Shown in pieces: positions 7,185 through 15,961 of a stretch of DNA of 64,000 nucleotides. The stretch lies in contig NZ_JAIEZV010000002.1 of NCBI RefSeq assembly GCF_019599545.1, forward strand, positions 1,041,606-1,105,605, given 5' to 3'. The notes below the pieces were generated by a model. The model saw only the letters and a list, made by a program, of their open reading frames with translations, did not search any database and was not told where the DNA came from. This DNA comes from Halobacillus sp. Nhm2S1 (lineage in GTDB: Bacteria; Bacillota; Bacilli; Bacillales; Halobacillaceae). The position numbers and the translations under genes were made by a program. Positions within the stretch are counted from its first letter, which is position 1. The number at the start of each line of letters is the position of its first letter.

Positions 7185-8267
7185 CTAGGAGAAAATTCCG
7201 TACTCGGTAATCTGCACATCCACTATTACATTCACTTCTAAATCAGCATAATGACCCTGCCACTTGGTAAGATCAAAATCTTTTCTTCTCGTCTTTGTGA
7301 AATTACCAATCCCCAACGGGTCAATCCCTTTCTCTTTGAATAACGAAATGAGTTCGGCCGTTTCTTTGTTGAAGTATTCGACGAATTTATCTTCCATTTC
7401 CTTTGCTAATTGAGGGGAAGCATTACGATCAACGCCTGCCATTTCATTCACTTCGGCTTTTAAACTAATTTTAATATCAAATGTTGGATTGTCCATTGGC
7501 CCTGATATATTGTAATCGACTTTTGAACCGATATTATCCATCATGATTGTCCCTCCCTCAAATGGGAGGTCCTGCATCCCTCTTGTGAAATTCTCCTTCA
7601 GCATTTTAAATGTGAAGATCTTTGTATCCGGTACCTCAGCGACTAGCATCCCTTTTTTAAAAAATGCGACACCAGAAAGTTCGACAAATGATTCCCGCTT
7701 TTTAAGCATGGGTAAGAATGGGTCCATTCCTTCTGCATAGTATGCATACAAAAAATCATGCAGGCTTGTAGAGGGAAAGTTATGTCTTGTATTATTTTCT
7801 ATAAGTCCCTGCAAATGTTTAGAGGTCGTTTCATCCTGGGTGAATCCACTCTCAATTAATTCTCTGGAAGAACCTTCGACAATCCCTAAAAACATATTTC
7901 TACTTAGGCGAGGGTCCCGGCTGAGTACATCAACAATATCCCCTAAGTCGGTTTCAGCCAGTTCTTTGCTGTATAACGTTACGGCAAGCTTCCCGATGGA
8001 AATTGGTTTTGAAGATTGTTTTTGTATCTCTACTTCTACATCTTTGGTCGAATCGGCATCGACCGTTAAGTAAAGTTCAGAGGCGGCCTGCTTATCTTCA
8101 CTTTTCCCGTATTGCGGAATGGATACCGTTCCTTGGATGCGTTCGTCCTCTCCTACATCGTAACCGACAATTTGGACGATCGCGTTTTCTTCCACACTTT
8201 TACTTGGCAAACACCCCGTTAAAAGCAGCACAGACAATAATATAAGAAAAGTTTTTTTTATTTTCAT
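7185..8267 (-). CDS. Germinant-receptor lipoprotein, Ger(x)C family
   Basis: A 360-aa C subunit of a GerA-type spore germinant receptor, anchored to the outer face of the inner spore membrane. A signal peptide (LILLSVLLLTGC) ends in the lipobox LTGC with Cys at about residue 19. VQIVGYDVGED and the LSRDPRLSRNMFLGIVEG block are typical of the family's N-domain. It is third in an A-B-C operon and its ATG overlaps the B subunit stop (ATGA). Germinant specificity cannot be inferred. Confidence 0.92.
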   Translation of the reverse strand: MKIKKTFLILLSVLLLTGCLPSKSVEENAIVQIVGYDVGEDERIQGTVSIPQYGKSEDKQAASELYLTVDADSTKDVEVEIQKQSSKPISIGKLAVTLYSKELAETDLGDIVDVLSRDPRLSRNMFLGIVEGSSRELIESGFTQDETTSKHLQGLIENNTRHNFPSTSLHDFLYAYYAEGMDPFLPMLKKRESFVELSGVAFFKKGMLVAEVPDTKIFTFKMLKENFTRGMQDLPFEGGTIMMDNIGSKVDYNISGPMDNPTFDIKISLKAEVNEMAGVDRNASPQLAKEMEDKFVEYFNKETAELISLFKEKGIDPLGIGNFTKTRRKDFDLTKWQGHYADLEVNVIVDVQITEYGIFS

Positions 8268-9373
8268 GACCTTTTCCTCACTTTATCTGAAATCATCTTC
8301 AACACCAGTAAAACAGGAATATACATTAAAACATACGTCCCGAGTTGTCCGGATAAGTTATTGACCATATCAATCACAGGTCGCCCATCTAAAAGGACCG
8401 CCGGGAAATAAAGGGCGATGCAGAAAGTGATGACCACATACTTCTGCTTAATCTTGAATACACGTTTAGGGATTCTTGTCGCTCCCCATAACCCAAGGCA
8501 GATATTCGGGAGAATAACATAAAGCCACATAGCGATCCCTACAAATTCAAACCGTTCAATAAAAGGAAACTCAACGATTTTCCATGCTGAAATCGTTCCC
8601 CATACCACTTGTTTCAATTGTTCTTCACTATAATAGACAAAAGTAACAAGAACACTAATCAAATAAAGCATGGTCGTATAAAATATTCCGAAATGCGCCC
8701 ATTTCTTAGACTTTTCCGGTTGTTTGATAAAGGGGTAATAGATCAGCAGAAATTCTAAACCTATAAAGCTTAGAATGCTTTGTTTTGTAGCTCCTAGGAT
8801 ATCCGTTAAATCGTGACTGATCATAGGATAAATATTCATGGTATGCCCCGCCTCTACAGGGAAGAATTTCAGCAGTAAAATAGGCAATCCAATGATGACA
8901 CTGATTAAACAAATTCCTGTGATCACACGGAACCCGCCACTCACCAAGTAGTACACCAGCCATATAAGTACAAAAGCAAACACCCAGACTTGAAGACCTG
9001 GAAACACCCAAACCTTGATGACCTCTATGAACGTGATAATAACTGTAAACGCAAGCAGAGTATAATAAGCACAAAATAGGAGGCTTAATAACCCCCCTAT
9101 GTACTTCCCGAAAATACTATTATGAATCTGGACAATATCTCCTCCACCGTTTTGGAGAAGACGATACATCATCCAGAGAATGATGTGCAGAATCCCACCA
9201 GCAATCAACACGGAAATCCATGCATCAAAACCAGCTTTTTCGACTAAATATTTTTCAAATCCTAGGATCCCGACCCCTACCTGCATACTATGGATCAAAA
9301 AGAATACATAGGCCGGTGTCACCAAGTAATTTTCAGGTATATTCAAGCCCTGAGTATTGTTCAACTTATTCAT
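8264..9373 (-). CDS. Germinant-receptor permease-like subunit, GerAB family
   Basis: A 369-aa, roughly ten-helix protein of the amino-acid permease-like GerB family, which forms the germinant-binding subunit of the receptor. Hydrophobic segments run throughout; the N-terminal YLVTPAYVFFLIHSMQVGVGILG is characteristic. The ATG at 9373 is chosen over the TTG at 9376 because AGAGGG is better spaced from it. It overlaps the A subunit by 8 nt and the C subunit by 4 nt. Confidence 0.92.
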   Translation of the reverse strand: MNKLNNTQGLNIPENYLVTPAYVFFLIHSMQVGVGILGFEKYLVEKAGFDAWISVLIAGGILHIILWMMYRLLQNGGGDIVQIHNSIFGKYIGGLLSLLFCAYYTLLAFTVIITFIEVIKVWVFPGLQVWVFAFVLIWLVYYLVSGGFRVITGICLISVIIGLPILLLKFFPVEAGHTMNIYPMISHDLTDILGATKQSILSFIGLEFLLIYYPFIKQPEKSKKWAHFGIFYTTMLYLISVLVTFVYYSEEQLKQVVWGTISAWKIVEFPFIERFEFVGIAMWLYVILPNICLGLWGATRIPKRVFKIKQKYVVITFCIALYFPAVLLDGRPVIDMVNNLSGQLGTYVLMYIPVLLVLKMISDKVRKRS

Positions 9374-10877
9374 CAATATCCCTCTTTGCGTTCACACGTG
9401 ATTGATTCATTCGTTGAGGATCTTCCGTCCTCATGAGAACAGGTCGTTCCGTCTGCTTATTGAAAGGCAGACGAATAAAGGCATCTTTCAAATCTTTGAT
9501 TCTAAGCGGATATAGTGGTTCGAAGAAAGGACGACCGATGGATTGCAATTTAATGAGATGGCCGATGAAATAAACCATGCACATGGAAACTCCGATTAAA
9601 CCCCAGAGCTGTGCGCCAATGAGGAAAGGAAAACGAATTAAGCGGATCGTATTACCGATTTGATAAATAGGCGTCGTAAAGGAAGCAAGGGCACTTAGAG
9701 CTACGATAATCAACAACACATTACTCGTAAGTCCTGCGTCTACTGCTGCTGTTCCAATAACGATACCTCCTACGATACCAATCGTTTGACCGATCTTCGT
9801 CGGAAGTCTGGCTCCAGCTTCTCGTAACAATTCAATCGTCAATTCCAGAACAATCACTTCCAATATCGGTGGAAACGGAATATCCGAACGGGAAGACACG
9901 ATGGTCGCCATTAGAGCTGCCGGAATCATTTCGTGATGATACGTTAGGACAGCTACATATAAAGGTGTACTTAAAACAGAAAAGATGACAGCAAATAAAC
10001 GAATCAAACGAAACGCAGTCGCTAAGTGCCAGGGAAGAAAATAATCATCCGAGGCACCAAAAAATTCAACGACCGTTGTCGGACATGTAAGAGCATGAGG
10101 AGATCCATCAATGAGAATGGCTACTTTCCCCTCAACCAGGTTGGAAACGACACGATCGGGCCTCTCTGTATCCAACAATTGAGGGAAAGGCGAATTGGAA
10201 TTATCAGCTATGATTTGAGTGATAAATGAACTGTCCGTCAACTGATCAACTTCTATTCCTTTCAATCTCTGTTGAACCGTATCCACATTGTCCTGATTGA
10301 CAATTCCATCAATATAGATGACGGCGACTCGTGTTTTTGTCACCTTACCAACGTTCATTTCTTTTATCGTTAACTGAGGTAAAGGGAGGCGTTTCCGTAT
10401 AAGGTTGATGTTCGTATTCATTGTCTCAACGAACGCCTCTTTCGGCCCTACCACACTAAATTCCACTTCAGGTATGCTGACGTTTCTCGATTCCAAGGAA
10501 ATGGCAGGGACGAGCACCACTTCTTCATCCTTTTCGTGCAATTGAATCATAATGTACCCATACATGACTTTTTCTTCTATGAGATCGAGCTTAGATGTAA
10601 CCCGAACGTTTTCCACTGGAATACTTTCCTGCATGTCGCGCAAGGTAGGCAAGGACTTTTGATTTAACGTACTTAATACACTTCGATTTAAAACTTGTGA
10701 ATCACACATGGTTTTCAAATACGATATGGTGCACCTTGTACTTCCACTTAAATTGTAGTGGACGAAATCCTCGGATTCTTGCATAGCTTGAATAAATTCA
10801 GAAAGAGTGCCGTTCTGCTTCTTTTTTTCCTGTTGTTGTGGCTGCTGCTGTTTTTCTTTCCGCTTCCATTTCCACAT
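9366..10877 (-). CDS. Germinant-receptor A subunit, GerA family
   Basis: A 503-aa A subunit of a germinant receptor. A lysine/glutamine-rich hydrophilic N-terminus (KWKRKEKQQQPQQQEKKK) is followed by the soluble domain with the signature DCxxSSRD-like EGKVAILIDGSPHALTCPT at about 253-271, and a C-terminal region with four to five helices. First gene of the operon; start ATG preceded by TAAGGAG. Receptors of this type sense nutrients and trigger ion release in germination. Genus-typical spore formers carry several; which paralogue this is cannot be told. Confidence 0.94.
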   Translation of the reverse strand: MWKWKRKEKQQQPQQQEKKKQNGTLSEFIQAMQESEDFVHYNLSGSTRCTISYLKTMCDSQVLNRSVLSTLNQKSLPTLRDMQESIPVENVRVTSKLDLIEEKVMYGYIMIQLHEKDEEVVLVPAISLESRNVSIPEVEFSVVGPKEAFVETMNTNINLIRKRLPLPQLTIKEMNVGKVTKTRVAVIYIDGIVNQDNVDTVQQRLKGIEVDQLTDSSFITQIIADNSNSPFPQLLDTERPDRVVSNLVEGKVAILIDGSPHALTCPTTVVEFFGASDDYFLPWHLATAFRLIRLFAVIFSVLSTPLYVAVLTYHHEMIPAALMATIVSSRSDIPFPPILEVIVLELTIELLREAGARLPTKIGQTIGIVGGIVIGTAAVDAGLTSNVLLIIVALSALASFTTPIYQIGNTIRLIRFPFLIGAQLWGLIGVSMCMVYFIGHLIKLQSIGRPFFEPLYPLRIKDLKDAFIRLPFNKQTERPVLMRTEDPQRMNQSRVNAKRDIDE

Positions 10878-10914
10878 AACGAACTCCTTATTTGTCGATC
10901 TGACTTCTTTTTCC

Positions 10915-10943
10915 TATCATCTTCTTTTCGTAATAATTTATAC
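10915..10943 (-). promoter_or_regulatory. Candidate sigma-G promoter of the ger operon
   Basis: Minus strand GTATA, a 17-nt spacer and GATGATA, compared with the sigma-G consensus gHATR-N17/18-CATnHTA (-35 fits, -10 has 5 of 7). It is 38 nt upstream of the A subunit start. GerA-type operons are forespore-expressed, which supports but does not prove this. Confidence 0.35.
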
Positions 10944-10981
10944 CCGAACGGAAAGTATAAAAGAGACAAGGAGGGCGGACC

Positions 10982-11212
10982 ATGCTTTACGCTTATCTAT
11001 CTCCCTTATGCATCGTTGCGTTCATATTTATATCAACCGTGTTCGTCATCGACTGGTTAGCAAAATTATTGATCTACATTTTCCTGGTGAACTTTATTTG
11101 TCTGCCCGGTTATCTGTTGTACAAAGAAGAAGTGAAAGAGAGTAAATTAGCGCCGCCACCATCATCACAGGAGGGAAACCAATATGTCCCAAAAAACACT
11201 GACAGCCAATGA
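10982..11212 (+). CDS. Small membrane protein, function unknown
   Basis: A 76-aa protein with two hydrophobic segments (about residues 3-23 and 27-46) and a hydrophilic Pro/Ser/Gln tail. AAGGAGG stands 7 nt before the ATG, supporting translation. It is divergent from the ger operon and overlaps the following DUF3231 gene by 29 nt in another frame, so the two are probably co-transcribed. No family recognised. Confidence 0.65.
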   Translation: MLYAYLSPLCIVAFIFISTVFVIDWLAKLLIYIFLVNFICLPGYLLYKEEVKESKLAPPPSSQEGNQYVPKNTDSQ

Positions 11213-12170
11213 AATCGGGCTATTGTGGACACAATATATTCAGAACAGTATGGCCATCCCTGTTTTGGAACATTTTGAATTGACTCACAGGGATGAAGAG
11301 ATCCAACCGTTGATTAAGCTGGCAAAAGAGATTGCGGAACAAGGAGTGAATGACTGCGGTCGTTTCTTTGAGGATGCAAATCTTCCCGTTCCCAACGGCT
11401 ATTCCATGGATGACCTGAACCCGAATGCGCCCAAGCTGTTTACAGATCCATTCATGTTGACCTTTCTCGAGCATATGGGACAGGCGGGGCTTACTTCGGA
11501 CGGATTCTCTTTAGGTGCCTCTTCCAGAGAGGATGTCCGGAACTTTTTCAGTGAACGCATTCGCAAGCAAGACCAACTTTTCCACGAGTGTGTAAACACC
11601 GGACTTGAGAAAGGGATTTATACAAGACCTCCTCAAATCGCCATTGATAAAGAAACGGAATACATTGAATCAAAAAATTATTACCACCCTTTCAGCAAGC
11701 GATCCTTGAATGCGATGGAAATCACTCACTTGTATGAAAATATTAAAAATAACACCATCGGAGAAGTGTTATGTCAGGGTTTTGCTCAGACAAGTAAAAA
11801 CAAAACGGTCAAAGAGTATATGAAGCATGGGAAAAAGATGTCAATCAAACACCGGAAAATCTTCTCAAGTCTCTTGGATCAATCCGGAATCATGACCCCT
11901 ATGGTGTCTGCGAATTTTTTGACCACCCGTACGGACCCTGTCTTTTCTGATCGAATTATGATGTATTTGATCAGTGTTCTTGCGTCATCCGGGCAGGGAA
12001 ATTATGCGACCAGTTCAGCTGTCAGCCTGCGGTACGATATCGTGTTCTCTTATCAGAAATTGATTTTAGAGACAGCAATCTATGCCAAAGATGGTCTGGA
12101 TATCATGATCCACAATGGATGGTTTGAAGAACCCCCTCAAGCTCCAGACAGAGAGAAACTCATCCAATAA
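11184..12170 (+). CDS. DUF3231 family protein
   Basis: A 328-aa cytoplasmic protein made of two similar halves of about 160 aa. Each begins with a motif of the type LTANEIGLLWTQYIQNSM (about residues 6-23) or LNAMEITHLYENIKNNT (about 174-190) and is rich in helices; the family is ferritin-like in layout but has no proven function. The start follows CAGGAGGG. It sits between the 76-aa membrane gene and a TM2-like membrane gene, next to germination genes, which hints at a spore-related role (inference). Confidence 0.82.
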   Translation: MSQKTLTANEIGLLWTQYIQNSMAIPVLEHFELTHRDEEIQPLIKLAKEIAEQGVNDCGRFFEDANLPVPNGYSMDDLNPNAPKLFTDPFMLTFLEHMGQAGLTSDGFSLGASSREDVRNFFSERIRKQDQLFHECVNTGLEKGIYTRPPQIAIDKETEYIESKNYYHPFSKRSLNAMEITHLYENIKNNTIGEVLCQGFAQTSKNKTVKEYMKHGKKMSIKHRKIFSSLLDQSGIMTPMVSANFLTTRTDPVFSDRIMMYLISVLASSGQGNYATSSAVSLRYDIVFSYQKLILETAIYAKDGLDIMIHNGWFEEPPQAPDREKLIQ

Positions 12171-12193
12171 TTTTTAGCGGAAGAGGAATCGAT

Positions 12194-12661
12194 ATGAAAG
12201 AAAAACGACTGGAAATTTTATTATGGAGCATTGCTTTTCCGGGATTCGGCCAGCTATTGAATGGACATCTCATCAAAGGACTCGCCTTCATCCTTTTAGA
12301 AGTGATTCTCAATGTGAACAGCTCCTTTAACATGGCCATTGTCCATAGCTTTCATGGGAATATTGAAAAAGCCATTGAAGTGACGGACTATCAATGGCTG
12401 ATGTTTTACCCTTGTGTGTATATGTTCGCTGTCTGGGATGCGTACCGTGAGGCAGATGGGGAATGTGCCCCCTATTCTTTCGTGCCTTTTGCTTTTTGCG
12501 CCTACTCCGTGACCATCGGGCTGATCTATTCTCCTCTATTTAAGGTAGGCGGGATTTTGATTGGGCCGGTCTGGCTTCCCATCCTATTCTTGCTGCCCGG
12601 TATCATCATTGGACTTTTCGTAAGGTCATTATTATTACGCTCTTCCGAAACCCCCTCATAG
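12194..12661 (+). CDS. Membrane protein, TM2-like, function unknown
   Basis: A 155-aa protein with about four helices. The N-terminal block AFPGFGQLLNGHLIKGLAFI resembles the TM2-type P-G-x-G-Q-x-x-x-G hairpin found in small bacterial membrane proteins. GGAAGAGG precedes the ATG and the gene follows the DUF3231 gene by 23 nt, so it is likely the last gene of that unit. Its end overlaps a terminator. Function unknown. Confidence 0.75.
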   Translation: MKEKRLEILLWSIAFPGFGQLLNGHLIKGLAFILLEVILNVNSSFNMAIVHSFHGNIEKAIEVTDYQWLMFYPCVYMFAVWDAYREADGECAPYSFVPFAFCAYSVTIGLIYSPLFKVGGILIGPVWLPILFLLPGIIIGLFVRSLLLRSSETPS

Positions 12662-12683
12662 ATCCCGCCATGAAGGGGTTTTT
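12649..12683 (+). terminator. Terminator overlapping the end of the TM2-like gene
   Basis: AACCCCCTCAT pairs with ATGAAGGGGTT (one C-A mismatch), loop 10 nt, followed by TTT-G-TT. It starts within the last codons. Confidence 0.8.
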
Positions 12684-12755
12684 GTTATGTTTGTTTGATT
12701 TTTCCCAAATGGTGGAATGACATCAAACAAGCATAATTAGAGGAGGACTTCACAT

Positions 12756-13625
12756 ATGAATCGAGAACAGCGACAGAAAAAAGGTCAACCTGGCCAAGAA
12801 CAATCCATACAGCCAGGAATAGAGGAAAAAATGAACCCCCTTCCCCTGCAGGCAGATGAAGATTACACGAGTGGTAATAAATTAGTTGGAAAAGTAGCCC
12901 TCATTACAGGCGGTGACAGTGGCATCGGAAGATCTGTGGCCATCGGCTATGCAAAAGAAGGCGCCGATGTTGCTATTTCTTACTTAGAAGAACATGAAGA
13001 TGCCGAATACACGAAGAAAAAAGTGGAAGAGGAAGGACGCCGCGCCATCTTAATTCCTGGAGACGTCGGAGATGAGGAGATATGCAAAACTGCTGTGGAG
13101 CGTACAGTGACCGAGCTTGGTCAATTGGACATTCTCGTCAATAACGCGGCTGAACAACACCCGACGGATGATTTGTTGAACATTTCCACAGAGCAATTGG
13201 AAAGCACGTTCCGGACAAATATTTTTTCCATGTTCCATTTAACGAAAGCAGCGATCCCTCACTTAAAAAGGGGAAGCGCTATTATCAATACAGCGTCGGT
13301 CAATCCGTATGTAGGAAACCCTGAACTTGTTGATTACACAGCGACAAAAGGAGCCGTCGTTGCCTTTACCCGCTCCATGGCCAAGCAGTTGGTAAACAAA
13401 GGGATACGTGTCAACGGCATTGCCCCAGGGCCGATTTGGACCCCTCTTATTCCAGCTACGTTTCCAGAAGATAAAGTCGAAGAGTTCGGGACAAACACAC
13501 CAATGGGACGACCAGGACAGCCGGTGGAGCACGTGGGAAGTTACGTGTTGCTCGCCTCCGCTGATTCCACCTACATGACAGGCCAGTTCATCCATATTAA
13601 CGGTGGTATGTTTACATCCAGCTGA
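12756..13625 (+). CDS. SDR family oxidoreductase (stress-protein YdaD/YhdF type)
   Basis: A 289-aa NAD(P)-dependent short-chain dehydrogenase with a hydrophilic N-terminal extension of about 40 residues (Gln/Gly-rich) as in B. subtilis general stress protein 39. The cofactor loop TGGDSGIGR is at about residues 51-59, NNAAEQ at about 129-134 and the catalytic YTATK at about 191-195. The ATG follows AGAGGAGG. A weak sigma-B-like pair (GTTTGA-N14-TGGAAT, 12693-12718) lies upstream. Substrate unknown; it is followed by nei at 18 nt. Confidence 0.88.
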   Translation: MNREQRQKKGQPGQEQSIQPGIEEKMNPLPLQADEDYTSGNKLVGKVALITGGDSGIGRSVAIGYAKEGADVAISYLEEHEDAEYTKKKVEEEGRRAILIPGDVGDEEICKTAVERTVTELGQLDILVNNAAEQHPTDDLLNISTEQLESTFRTNIFSMFHLTKAAIPHLKRGSAIINTASVNPYVGNPELVDYTATKGAVVAFTRSMAKQLVNKGIRVNGIAPGPIWTPLIPATFPEDKVEEFGTNTPMGRPGQPVEHVGSYVLLASADSTYMTGQFIHINGGMFTSS

Positions 13626-13643
13626 TCGAAAGGAACGAAACAG

Positions 13644-14477
13644 ATGCCAGAAGGACCAGAAATTAGACGTGCAGCAGATTCTGTAGAAAAAGCAGTAAGG
13701 GATAAAACCGTCATTGATATAAGTTTCGCCTTTGAACATTTACAAGCGTATGAAGAAATCCTGAGCGGTTCAAAGGTCACCAAAGTTGATACAAAAGGGA
13801 AAGCGATGCTCATCCGTTTTGACAATAATTATGTTATCTATTCCCATAACCAACTATACGGAAAATGGTACATTAGAAATGCCTACAACTATCCGAAAAC
13901 GAACCGGCAACTGCGGCTCGCCATTCATAATGAAAAGAAGTCGGCTCTTCTTTACAGTGCTTCAGATATTGATGTGCTGAAACAGGGAGAAGAGGAAGAC
14001 CACCCTTTTCTTTCAAAAGTAGGTCCTGATCTTTTAAGTGAAGAAGTGTCGGCTGAGGATTTGTTTATTCGTTTCCAGGATAAGAGATTCAAAAGGAGAA
14101 AATGGACCTCTCTATTGCTGGATCAAGCCTTCATCGCTGGAATCGGAAATTATTTGCGCAGTGAAATTCTATTTGTTGCTGGAATCTCTCCCTTTTCAAG
14201 ACCGATGGATTGTACAGAAAAACAGCTTCACCGTGCAGCAAAAGCTTGCATCGACCTGATGTGGCGTTCCTATGAAAACAAAGGCATAACAAACGATCCA
14301 GCGCTTGCCGAAGAATTGAAAAAGCAAGGCAAAAAGCGCTATGAATACAGACATTGGGTGTTCAACCGGGAAGGTCGACCGTGCCGGATCGATGGGACAG
14401 AAATTATCAAGTTTCGTGCCGCTTCCCGCCGCTGTTACTACTGTCCGACCTGTCAAAAAAAACCCGCTCCCTTATAA
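13644..14477 (+). CDS. nei: Endonuclease VIII / Fpg-Nei DNA glycosylase
   Basis: A 277-aa bifunctional glycosylase/AP lyase that removes oxidised pyrimidines. The mature N-terminus PEGPEI supplies catalytic Pro2 and Glu3. The helix-two-turn-helix is LLDQAFIAGIGNYLRSEILF at about 155-174. The C-terminal zinc finger (C-x-x-D-G..RCYYCPTC) is intact. Nei is favoured over MutM by the NQLYGKW-type segment and by sequence feel, with moderate certainty. It appears co-transcribed with the preceding SDR gene and shares a bidirectional terminator with the convergent gene. Confidence 0.88.
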   Translation: MPEGPEIRRAADSVEKAVRDKTVIDISFAFEHLQAYEEILSGSKVTKVDTKGKAMLIRFDNNYVIYSHNQLYGKWYIRNAYNYPKTNRQLRLAIHNEKKSALLYSASDIDVLKQGEEEDHPFLSKVGPDLLSEEVSAEDLFIRFQDKRFKRRKWTSLLLDQAFIAGIGNYLRSEILFVAGISPFSRPMDCTEKQLHRAAKACIDLMWRSYENKGITNDPALAEELKKQGKKRYEYRHWVFNREGRPCRIDGTEIIKFRAASRRCYYCPTCQKKPAPL

Positions 14478-14495
14478 AAGGAGCGGGTTTTTTTT
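14460..14495. terminator. Bidirectional terminator between nei and the KduD-like gene
   Basis: AAACCCGCTCC and GGAGCGGGTTT form a perfect 11-bp stem flanked by A and T tracts on both sides. Confidence 0.92.
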
Positions 14496-15255
14496 ATCTA
14501 CCTAACCAGCCACCATCAATGGCCAATTGATGTCCGTGGACATAACGTGAGGCATCCGACGCCAGATAGACGGCGGCACCAATGAAATCTTCCGGTTTCC
14601 CCCAGTCTCCAGCTGGAATTCGATCCAGGATTTGTTTATTCCTCTCTTCATCCTGGATAAGCGCTGTATTCATATCAGTTGCGATATAGCCAGGCACTAT
14701 ACTATTGACATTCACCCCTTCTTTCGCCCATTCATTGGATAAGGCCTTTGTCAACTGGGAAACACCCCCCTTGGAAGCCGCATAAGCAGGTACACGAATT
14801 CCTCCCTGGTAGGACAGCAAGGAAGCGAAATTTATGATTTTTCCGCTTTTGTTCGGCACCATATAGCGCCCCGCCTGCTGACAGAGAATCCACGTCGTTT
14901 TCAGATTAATATTAAGAACATCATCCCAGTCCTCTTCTGAAAATTCAACAGCGTCAGAACGCCTTTGGATTCCTGCTGCATTCACTAGAATATCCACACG
15001 ACCGAACGCTTCCACAACGGATGGAATCGCTGCTTTCACTTGCTCTTTGTCATTCAAATCACACGGAATGATGTGGCAGGTACGACCATGACCTTCAATT
15101 TCTTTTTTTATATCGACTTGTGAAGTATTTCTCTGTAACAATGCAATATCGGCTCCCGCTTCAGCAAGACCGACAGCCACCGCACGTCCGATTCCTCTTG
15201 TTCCACCAGTGACAGCTGCTACTTTTCCGTTTAACCTAAATAATTCCACTGACAT
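14494..15255 (-). CDS. SDR family oxidoreductase, KduD-like (2-dehydro-3-deoxy-D-gluconate 5-dehydrogenase type)
   Basis: A 253-aa SDR with the cofactor loop TGGTRGIGR (about residues 16-24), NAAGIQRR (about 89-96), catalytic Ser in INFASLLS and YAASK at about 157-161. The runs EFSEEDWDDVLNINLK, LSYQGGIRVPAYAASKGG, NSIVPGYIATDMN and DRIPAGDWGKPED are very close to those of E. coli KduD. No kduI or other pectin/uronate gene is adjacent, so the substrate may differ (for example gluconate). The start ATG follows AAAGGGG. Confidence 0.82.
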   Translation of the reverse strand: MSVELFRLNGKVAAVTGGTRGIGRAVAVGLAEAGADIALLQRNTSQVDIKKEIEGHGRTCHIIPCDLNDKEQVKAAIPSVVEAFGRVDILVNAAGIQRRSDAVEFSEEDWDDVLNINLKTTWILCQQAGRYMVPNKSGKIINFASLLSYQGGIRVPAYAASKGGVSQLTKALSNEWAKEGVNVNSIVPGYIATDMNTALIQDEERNKQILDRIPAGDWGKPEDFIGAAVYLASDASRYVHGHQLAIDGGWLGR

Positions 15256-15362
15256 TTCAATCCCCTTTCACACTACGATAGCGTTTTCATTCTCCTATAC
15301 ACCTTTCGATAGCAGGAAGGGAAATTCCTTTCATAGTTTAAATATAATTAATGAAATTTTTT

Positions 15363-15860
15363 TCACAGGACTTCAAAAAGGATATGTTCCGCATGAATTC
15401 CTCCTTCCGATAAAGAAAGTTTTCCAAATGAATACATAGGCACACGCCTTTTATCAGTAAGAGATCCCGGGTTGAACAAAAGGGTTTTCTTAAAATAACG
15501 AAGGACTGGGATATGAGAGTGCCCGTAAATCAACACATCCACTTCTTCATCCTCAAAAGCTTCCATCGAACGTTTTTCTGTCGTTTTTTTCTCTCCGTGC
15601 CCATGGACAATTCCAACACGATACCCTTCCCATTCCAGCAATTGTTTGGGTGGAAATTTGTCTCGGATCTCTTTTCCGTCCACATTGCCATACACCCCGT
15701 ACACAGGAGCATAAGCTTTCAACGTTTCATAAAGCTCTAAAGTCTGCCAATCTCCAGCATGAATAATGGCATCCACGTTCTTCAATTCTTTTAAAAAACG
15801 CTCCGGAAGCTGTTTCGCTTTTTTTGGCATATGCGTATCTGACAGCACAATGATTTCCAC
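15363..15860 (-). CDS. Metallophosphoesterase, YfcE/YsnB/MJ0936 family
   Basis: A 165-aa two-metal phosphodiesterase. The five metal-ligand motifs are visible: SDTH (7-10), AGDW (36-39), GNVD (58-61), HGHG (85-88) and GHSH (113-116). The physiological substrate is not known for most members. The start is GTG with GGAGGAACAGGA upstream. It is a monocistronic gene between the KduD-like gene and rsmG. Confidence 0.9.
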   Translation of the reverse strand: MEIIVLSDTHMPKKAKQLPERFLKELKNVDAIIHAGDWQTLELYETLKAYAPVYGVYGNVDGKEIRDKFPPKQLLEWEGYRVGIVHGHGEKKTTEKRSMEAFEDEEVDVLIYGHSHIPVLRYFKKTLLFNPGSLTDKRRVPMYSFGKLSLSEGGIHAEHILFEVL

Positions 15861-15918
15861 TCCTGTTCCTCCTTCAATGTTCTATTATTCTAATTCAATA
15901 TCCACGTTCTCCTATTCT

Positions 15919-15952
15919 AAAAAAAATAACCTCTCTACCAAAGGCAGAGAGG
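15919..15952 (-). terminator. Terminator of the mnmE-mnmG-rsmG operon
   Basis: Minus strand CCTCTCT, a 9-nt loop and AGAGAGG followed by TTATTTTTTTT, immediately after the rsmG stop. Confidence 0.85.
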
Positions 15953-15961
15953 CAAACGATG

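Noticed and set aside
10758..11060. Plus-strand ORF inside and upstream of the ger A-subunit gene
   Set aside because: It is antisense to the conserved ger gene and has no ribosome-binding site.
12693..12718. Sigma-B promoter ahead of the SDR gene
   Set aside because: GTTTGA-N14-TGGAAT departs from consensus in both boxes; kept only as a remark.
15465..15478. Noc site at a CCCGGG within the phosphodiesterase gene
   Set aside because: The flanks (ATCCCGGGTT) break the palindrome; too few matches.
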